A stretch of DNA of 64,000 nucleotides from Nocardia farcinica (GTDB taxonomy: Bacteria > Actinomycetota > Actinomycetes > Mycobacteriales > Mycobacteriaceae), in contig NZ_LN868939.1 in the NCBI RefSeq assembly GCF_001182745.1, forward strand, positions 372,001-436,000, read 5' to 3'. Below are positions 56,815-64,000 of this stretch, piece by piece. Both the position numbers and the translations under genes were made by a program. Position 1 is the first letter of the stretch; every line of letters starts with the position of its first letter. A model generated the notes under the pieces. That model was given only the letters and a program-made list of their open reading frames with translations. It did no database searches and was not told where the DNA came from.

Positions 56815-58434
56815 TCAGCGTCCGTCGCGGATGATCCGCTCGATGTTGCGTTCGGCGAGAGCGGTGATGGTCAGCGACGGGTTGACCGTGGCGGTGCTGC
56901 CGGGAATCGCCGCGCCGTCCATCACGTACAGGCCGGGATGTCCGTGCACCCGGCCGTAGCCGTCGGTGGCCTTGCCGAGCACGGCGCCGCCCAGCGGGTG
57001 CGCGGTGAACAGGGCGTTGGCGTCGTAGCCGATCGGTCCGTAGCCGACCAGGGAACCGGCGCGTTCGGCGATGCGCTGGTCGACCGTGCGGGCCGCCGCC
57101 ACCACCTGGTCACGGTTGACCCGGTCCCAGCTCAGCCCGACGCGGCCGTCGGCGGCGTTGTAGCCGAAGCGGGTGCGGGTCGGGTCGAGCACCATGCCGA
57201 GCGAGGCCAGCGCGCCGGTCTCGACCGGGATGCCGGGGATGTACCAGCTCTCCAACGTCACCGGCGCGTCGGTCTCGTCGTAGATCCGGCTCGCGCTGGG
57301 CACACCCTGGCCGAGCCCGGTCAGCGAGCTGGCGCCGCGGGCGAGCACGACGTCGCCGTTGGTGCCCCAGCCGTCGCCGACGTGCTCGTTGAGATTCGGC
57401 AGCGCGCCGGTGGCCTGCGCCCGGACCAGCAGCTCCGAGGTGCCGATCGAGCCGGCGCCGAGGAAGAGCCGGTCGCAGGTGAGCGTGCGGGTGGCCAGCA
57501 CGTCACCGGTCGGAGCCAGCTTGGTGACGGTGACGGCGTAGCGGCCACCGGACTCCTGCGCGATGGCGTCGACCCGGTGGCCGGGGAACACCGCCGCCTT
57601 CCCGGTGTCCTGGGCGTATTTCAGGTAGTTCTGGTTCAGGTCGAACTTGGCGCCGTTGGAGTTGCCGAGGTTGCTGCGGGCGACGGTGGCCGAGGGCCGG
57701 GTGGTGCCCGCCAGTTCCCCGCGCAGGATGTCCCAGGTGAAGATCGAGTCGTTGGGCTGCGGCTCGTACCCGGCCTTGCGCACCTGCTCGTCCCAGGCGC
57801 GCGAATGGGTGAACGGCGCGGAGTGGTAGATATCGGCGGGCATCGTGCTCAGCCGCAGCATCTGTCGCACCCGCGGGTAGTAGACCCGGTCGAGTTCGTC
57901 GTAGTCGACGCTGCCGCGGAAGACCTCGTCGAAGAGTTTGCGCTGCGGGGCGATCATCGCGCCGGTGAAGATCACCGAGCCGCCGCCCACCGCGGCGGCC
58001 CGCCACACATCGATGCCCGGGTACTCGGTGCAGTCGAGCACGCCGCCGAAGGAGGCGAAGTGCATCGGCACCTTGGTGACGCCGGTGAAGCTGGTGCGGT
58101 GCCAGAAGCCACGGCCGTCGGGCAGATCGTCGCCGGTGAAGATCTCCCGCCACGGGTCGTTGGGCCAGCGCGAACCGCGTTCGAGCACGGTGGTCGCGAC
58201 GCCGGCCTCGGCCAGCCGCAGCGCGGTGACGGCGGCGCCGAAACCGGAACCGACGACGAGCGCCGGGGAATGCTCCGGTGGATCGGGCAGCGGCGCGAAG
58301 ATCTCGGGCACCCACTCGCGGAACAGGCCGTTCCACACCGGGTCGGCCGCAGCCGGGCGACCGCCCAGCAACGAACCCGCGCCGGCGAACAGCGCCGCCA
58401 CACCCGCCGCCTTGAACAGGGCGCGTCTGCGCAC
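56815..58434 (-). CDS. Exported GMC flavoenzyme, cholesterol-oxidase-like
   Basis: This 539-residue protein has a Tat-type signal (RRRALFKAAGVAALFAGAGS, cut near AAADP). The FAD dinucleotide fold is ALVVGSGFGAAVTALRLAEA, AAVGGGSVIFTGAMIAPQ covers the flavin, and LFTAHPLGGAVLGKATDGYG and ATVNPSLTITALAERNIERI give the His and Asn expected at the active site. The DPVWNGLF start and overall layout match class I (non-covalent FAD) cholesterol oxidases that turn cholesterol to cholest-4-en-3-one. GTG 58434 follows GGGAGG. Specificity for cholesterol is inferred. Confidence 0.88.
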   Translation of the reverse strand: MRRRALFKAAGVAALFAGAGSLLGGRPAAADPVWNGLFREWVPEIFAPLPDPPEHSPALVVGSGFGAAVTALRLAEAGVATTVLERGSRWPNDPWREIFTGDDLPDGRGFWHRTSFTGVTKVPMHFASFGGVLDCTEYPGIDVWRAAAVGGGSVIFTGAMIAPQRKLFDEVFRGSVDYDELDRVYYPRVRQMLRLSTMPADIYHSAPFTHSRAWDEQVRKAGYEPQPNDSIFTWDILRGELAGTTRPSATVARSNLGNSNGAKFDLNQNYLKYAQDTGKAAVFPGHRVDAIAQESGGRYAVTVTKLAPTGDVLATRTLTCDRLFLGAGSIGTSELLVRAQATGALPNLNEHVGDGWGTNGDVVLARGASSLTGLGQGVPSASRIYDETDAPVTLESWYIPGIPVETGALASLGMVLDPTRTRFGYNAADGRVGLSWDRVNRDQVVAAARTVDQRIAERAGSLVGYGPIGYDANALFTAHPLGGAVLGKATDGYGRVHGHPGLYVMDGAAIPGSTATVNPSLTITALAERNIERIIRDGR

Positions 58435-58525
58435 CAGGCCACCTCCCTCGTCACACTGGCGAGCGCAGAATAGCGCGGGCCACGTGCATCCGGGGTATCG
58501 ACGGTGATTCCGGTCCGTTACCCGG

Positions 58526-60202
58526 TCAGGAGGCGAAGGGCGCCCGGTCGGCGGTGCAGGTCGCGCCGGGTGCGGGCAATTGCAGGTCGATCAGGTACCG
58601 CTCGCGCAGGGAGCGCACGCACTCGCCGCCGGGTTCGTGGCCGTAGCCGCCCTCGACCACCACCAGGCGCGCGTTGACCAGCTCCTGCTGGGCCCGCCGA
58701 GCGAACTCGAGCGGGGTTGCCGGGTCGTAGCGGTTGTTCACCAGCAGCGCGGGCTTGTCGGAGATCAGCGTCCACGGCCCGGCGACGTGGCGGGCGTCCT
58801 GCTCGGGGGTGGGCCAGGCGGCGCACGGCTGACGCATGTACAGCCAGAAGTCGTCGAAGTCCGGTGTCGCCACGGGTGTCTCCTGCGCCAGCGCGGGCCA
58901 GCGGGCGGGGTCGCGCGGCAGGGTGGCGTCGGCGCAGGTGATCGCGGTGAAGGAGTCGAGGAAGTCGAGCGGGGTGGCGCCGCCGGCGAGCGCCTGCCGC
59001 ACCGGGGCCGGATCGCCGTGGGGACCGCGGTCGAGTTCGGCGAGCAGGCCCGCCAGCGCCGGCCAGCCCTGCCGCGGGTCGTAGAGCAGCAGCGCATGCG
59101 CCTGCACGACCTCGGCGTAACCGACGCGCACCGCCTGCTCGCCCGTGCCGACGGTGATCGGGCCGGTGCGCAACCGCTCGAGCAGCGCGGCGTCCCTGGC
59201 CCGCAGGCGCTCGACGTCCGCCTCGGCCGGGCCCGCGGCGGTGGTGAGGGTGACGCTGGGCCGCTCGGTACCCGAACTGCCCGCCTTCTCGGCTGCTCCC
59301 GGCCCGCTCTCGCCGACCAGTTCGCTGCGCTCACCGCCCTCGGCGAACGCGCACTCCGGCCGGCCCGCCTGCGCGCACAGCCGCAGGAACTCCTCGAACA
59401 CCTCGGCGGTGCCCGCGGCGGTGCCGGCGATCTCGGCGCGGGTGTCGCCGCCGTAGACCGCCGGATCGATCACCGAGGTGAGGTGCAGTGCGCGCACCCG
59501 CTCACCGAACAACGCGCCGTAGACCTGGCCCAGATAGGTCGCGTACGAGCCGCCGGTGAAGGTCAGGCGGTCCTCGCCGACCGCGCGGCGCAGCAGATCC
59601 AGATCGCGCGCGGCGTCGACGGTGGTCAGATGCGGGAGCAGCGCGCCGCTGTGCCGGGCGCAGCCCTCCGCGTAGGCCCGCGCGGCCCGCTCGGCGGCGA
59701 GCTGCTGCTCGGCGTCGGCCGGCGGCAGGATCATCGTCGACCAGAACCGCTCCTGCTCGGCCGCATCCGCGAAGCAGCGCACCGGCGCGCTGGCACCCAC
59801 CCCGCGCTGATCGAAGGTGACGACGTCGAACCGGCGGCTGATCTCGCCCGGGAACATCGGCCCGCCACGGGCCCAGTCCAGCCCGGAATTGCCCGGACCG
59901 CCCGCGGCGGCGAACAGCGTGCCGAGCCGCCGCTGCGGGTCGCCTGCCCGCTGCCGGACCAGGGCCAGCTCGATGGTCTCGCCGTCGGGCCGCGCGTAAT
60001 CCAGCGGCACCCGCGCCGCCGCGCACTCGTATCCGGCCAGCTGTTGCTCGGCACAGTCGGTCCAGTCCAGCCGCGGCGTCGCCGCCGCATCGGCCTGTGC
60101 GGCCAGCTGCCCCAGCGCCGTCTGCTTTTGTACCGCCCCCGCGCACCCGGCCGCCAGCGGCAGCATCGCCACGACCACCAGCGCGATCCTCCACCTACCC
60201 AC
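58526..60202 (-). CDS. Lipoprotein alpha/beta hydrolase with TAP-like C-terminal domain
   Basis: This 558-residue exported protein has a lipobox (LPLAAGCAG) after a short hydrophobic signal. The alpha/beta hydrolase domain has the oxyanion strand LFAAAGGPGNSGLDWARGG, FDQRGVGASAPVRC and the nucleophile in LTFTGGSYATYLGQVYGALF (GGSYA, Ser). The TAP-like domain ends with LLVNNRYDPATPLEFAR (Asp) and VVVEGGYGHEPGGECV (His). The family includes SlpD/E-type tripeptidyl aminopeptidases and the CaeA-like mycobacterial esterases. GTG 60202 follows AGGA at eight bases; ATG 60241 is an alternative. Confidence 0.9.
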   Translation of the reverse strand: MGRWRIALVVVAMLPLAAGCAGAVQKQTALGQLAAQADAAATPRLDWTDCAEQQLAGYECAAARVPLDYARPDGETIELALVRQRAGDPQRRLGTLFAAAGGPGNSGLDWARGGPMFPGEISRRFDVVTFDQRGVGASAPVRCFADAAEQERFWSTMILPPADAEQQLAAERAARAYAEGCARHSGALLPHLTTVDAARDLDLLRRAVGEDRLTFTGGSYATYLGQVYGALFGERVRALHLTSVIDPAVYGGDTRAEIAGTAAGTAEVFEEFLRLCAQAGRPECAFAEGGERSELVGESGPGAAEKAGSSGTERPSVTLTTAAGPAEADVERLRARDAALLERLRTGPITVGTGEQAVRVGYAEVVQAHALLLYDPRQGWPALAGLLAELDRGPHGDPAPVRQALAGGATPLDFLDSFTAITCADATLPRDPARWPALAQETPVATPDFDDFWLYMRQPCAAWPTPEQDARHVAGPWTLISDKPALLVNNRYDPATPLEFARRAQQELVNARLVVVEGGYGHEPGGECVRSLRERYLIDLQLPAPGATCTADRAPFAS

Positions 60203-60273
60203 GTGCACATCCTGCGCTGCCACACCCCGGGCTGTCGTCATCCTCGATGACGACTTCACCCTGTGTCCGACCC

Positions 60274-61041
60274 TCATGTGGCGAGCAGCCGCACCACCGC
60301 GATGCTGCCCACCACCACGATCACCGCGCGCAGCACGTTCGGCGGCAGCCGCCTGCCCACCCCGGCGCCCAGCTGTCCGCCGACGATCGCACCCGCCGCG
60401 ATCAACGCCACCACCGTCCAGTTCACCTCGGCCACCACGATGAAGATCACCGCCGCGACGCCGTTCACCAGCAGGGCGAGCACGTTCTTCACCCCGTTCA
60501 GGCGCTGGATGTCCTCGTGCACCAGCACACCGAGCAGACCGAGCAGCAACACGCCCTGCGCGGCGCCGAAGTAGCCGCCGTAGATGCCGGTGGCGTAGAC
60601 CGCGGCCCACAGGACCGGTCCGCCGTGCGCGGGCGCCTCCCCGGTCGCGGCCTCGCGCCGTTTCTTCACCCAGGCCGACAACCGCGGCTGCACCACCACC
60701 AGGATCAACGCCAGCACGATGAGGACCGGGACGATCGCGTCGAAGGCGTCCGAGGGCAGCACGAGCAGCAGCACCGCGCCGGTGATGCCGCCCAGCAGCG
60801 AGGCGCTGCCCAATTGCAGCAACCGCGTGCGTTGCCCGCTGAGCTCGCGCCGGTAGCCGATCGCGCCGCTGAGCGACCCCGGCACCAGGCCGATGGTGTT
60901 GGACACGTTCGCCGTCACCGGCGGCAGCCCGAAGGCGAGCAGGACCGGGAAGGTGATGAGGGTGCCCGACCCGACGACGGTGTTGATGCCGCCCGCCGCC
61001 ACGCCCGCGCCGAGGATCGCCAGGTGTTCGAGCCAAGTCAT
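60274..61041 (-). CDS. TSUP (TauE/SafE) family membrane transporter
   Basis: This 255-residue membrane protein has seven or eight helices and two related halves: GGINTVVGSGTLITFPVLLA near the start and GIYGGYFGAAQGVLLLGLLG in the middle, the duplicated family motif. Family members export sulfite, sulfoacetate or related anions; the substrate is not indicated by neighbours. It starts at ATG 61041 and is divergent from leuA. Confidence 0.9.
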   Translation of the reverse strand: MTWLEHLAILGAGVAAGGINTVVGSGTLITFPVLLAFGLPPVTANVSNTIGLVPGSLSGAIGYRRELSGQRTRLLQLGSASLLGGITGAVLLLVLPSDAFDAIVPVLIVLALILVVVQPRLSAWVKKRREAATGEAPAHGGPVLWAAVYATGIYGGYFGAAQGVLLLGLLGVLVHEDIQRLNGVKNVLALLVNGVAAVIFIVVAEVNWTVVALIAAGAIVGGQLGAGVGRRLPPNVLRAVIVVVGSIAVVRLLAT

Positions 61042-61170
61042 CGCCAGTTCCTTCGACGTCCCCCGAGCACCCGGCCGGGCAGCAAACCTTCAGTTCGACA
61101 GCACGGTATCGGCACCCCGGCACACCACGCGCAATCGGACCCGGTCTTACCCGCCCGGCGCGGCAGGCGC

Positions 61171-63099
<1,929 letters not shown>

Positions 63100-63109
63100 T
63101 CGAACGAAC

Positions 63110-63145
63110 ACGGCCGGGCCCCACCGCGTTACGGGGCCCGGCCGT
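63110..63145 (+). terminator. leuA terminator
   Basis: ACGGCCGGGCCCC 63110-63122 pairs perfectly with 63133-63145 (10-base loop), followed by TTTCGT. Confidence 0.88.
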
Positions 63146-63334
63146 TTCGTGTCCCGTGGGCCGGGGGGTGCGTGCGGGCAGGCCGGGCCACGAGCGGATC
63201 GCGGTCGCCCGCGGAAATCAGCAGGTGGGGCGGTGCCGGGCACGCCCTGCGCGCCCCCGGGACCACCTGCTAGCGTTGGTTTTGCACGCAAGCGCCGAGC
63301 TCTCTGCTCGATATCCCGAGCAGATGGGGGAACT

Positions 63335-64000
63335 GTGACAAACAACGACCACAATCCGACCTCTCCGCCGTGGCTGCAGAGTCATCCGGTGGATACGGCC
63401 GAACCCTCCGCATCGTCGAAGGCGCAGGACGAGCACGATCCCACCGACACCGCCGCCGAGCCGGGTGAGCAGGCCGAATCCGCCACCGCCGCACGCACAC
63501 CCGAGGCCGGTGAGCCCGCGCCCGAGCCGGCTGCGGCCGGCTTCGCGCCACCCGGTTTCGGTCCCGAGGGTGCCGGGCCCGCGCCCGATCAGTTCGCCCC
63601 GTACGGCTCCGGCCAGTTCGCGCAGGCGGGCGCGCCGCACCCGGGCGGTTTCGCGCCGCCGCCACCACCGCAGCCCGGCCCGCCGAGCGCTCCCTACAGC
63701 GAATACCGCCAGGAGATCGGTCCGGACGGCATGGTCCGCCGGGTTCCCCAGGACGGCGCGGAAGGCGTTGGCCCGCAATCGTCCACGGGTGAGCAGCCGA
63801 GCTACAGCTGGGCCCCTCCGCCGCCGCCCACGGCGCCGATGCCGCCGCAGCAGCCGCCGATGTACCAGCAGCCCGGTGGCGCACCGGATCCCGGCCAGCC
63901 GTGGCCGGGTGGGCCGCAGCAGTACGGCCAGCCACCCCAGCAGTTCGGGCAGCCCCAGCCGCAGTTCGGGCAGCCGCCACAGCCGCAGTACGGTCAGCCG
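63335..64000 (+). CDS. N-terminal Pro/Gln/Gly-rich part of a large protein, cut by the window end
   Basis: GTG 63335 follows GGGGGAACT and the frame stays open for 222 codons to base 64000. The start is TNNDHNPTSPPWLQSHPV. An acidic Ala/Glu/Pro region follows, then FAPPGFGPEG and repeated short units such as QFGQPQP, QYGQP and MPPQQPP. Such disordered N termini precede MinD/ParA-like ATPase domains (EspI type) and some cell-division or secretion proteins in Nocardia and mycobacteria. The functional domain lies beyond the window, so this remains a guess. Confidence 0.7.
   Translation, partial: MTNNDHNPTSPPWLQSHPVDTAEPSASSKAQDEHDPTDTAAEPGEQAESATAARTPEAGEPAPEPAAAGFAPPGFGPEGAGPAPDQFAPYGSGQFAQAGAPHPGGFAPPPPPQPGPPSAPYSEYRQEIGPDGMVRRVPQDGAEGVGPQSSTGEQPSYSWAPPPPPTAPMPPQQPPMYQQPGGAPDPGQPWPGGPQQYGQPPQQFGQPQPQFGQPPQPQYGQP

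Overview
The window is high-GC actinobacterial DNA, most likely Nocardia or a close relative in the Mycobacteriales. The evidence is gene order: topA, the DNA polymerase III delta-prime gene, cspA, a DUF1998 helicase, a Tad/Flp cluster with ssd, 6C and Ms1 RNA positions, acs, marP, nth, crp, two Get3-like ATPases, whiB4 and ponA2 follow the Rv3644c-Rv3683 order of Mycobacterium tuberculosis. The asd-ask and leuA genes further on match Rv3708c-Rv3710. Gene order is recalled from knowledge of that genome and was not searched.

Layout. Bases 1-3076 are an accessory edge: a pentapeptide-repeat protein, an excisionase-like gene and a wrecked integrase that ends at a tRNA-Thr(CGU). Bases 3134-10741 hold DNA metabolism genes (delta-prime, topA, cspA, MrfA-like helicase). 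Bases 11025-18501 are a minus-strand Tad secretion/pilus operon headed by ssd. It includes a DUF4244 pilin-like gene with a very long, repeat-rich N-terminal extension and an intergenic minisatellite. Bases 18610-20140 carry two recognisable small RNA loci (6C/B11 and Ms1/MTS2823) on either side of a HAD phosphatase. Bases 21034-39221 are core genes: acs, nhaA, envelope and acid-stress genes (holin-like, EphE-like, MarP), Nudix, TlpA-like, Nth, CRP, hydrolases, the Get3-like pair, WhiB4, PonA2, YqeY and a phosphodiesterase.

Bases 40262-43195 are a lower-GC accessory patch starting at tRNA-Pro(CGG). It has an unrecognised 265-residue protein overlapping an XRE-ImmA/IrrE peptidase gene, then an orphan DUF397 gene beside a remnant of its usual HTH partner. 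Bases 44184-44698 have four strong hairpins, three sharing the loop ACCCCTCG, ahead of a small two-helix membrane protein whose ribosome site is complementary to those loops. From 44779 on come Fur, an amino-acid permease, a beta-lactamase-fold protein, a class IV aminotransferase, asd-ask, YjbQ, twin DHFR-like reductases with a TetR regulator, an LtrA protein, a voltage-sensor-like protein, a cholesterol-oxidase-like enzyme, a lipoprotein hydrolase, a TSUP permease and leuA with a leucine leader peptide. The window ends inside a Pro/Gln-rich protein.

Three otherwise intact genes (delta-prime, acs and a membrane protein at 39360) are each broken by one missing base in a run of C. In two of them the gene is normally needed, so these look more like homopolymer sequence errors than real mutations. 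The integrase, by contrast, has many shifts plus a truncation and is a true pseudogene.
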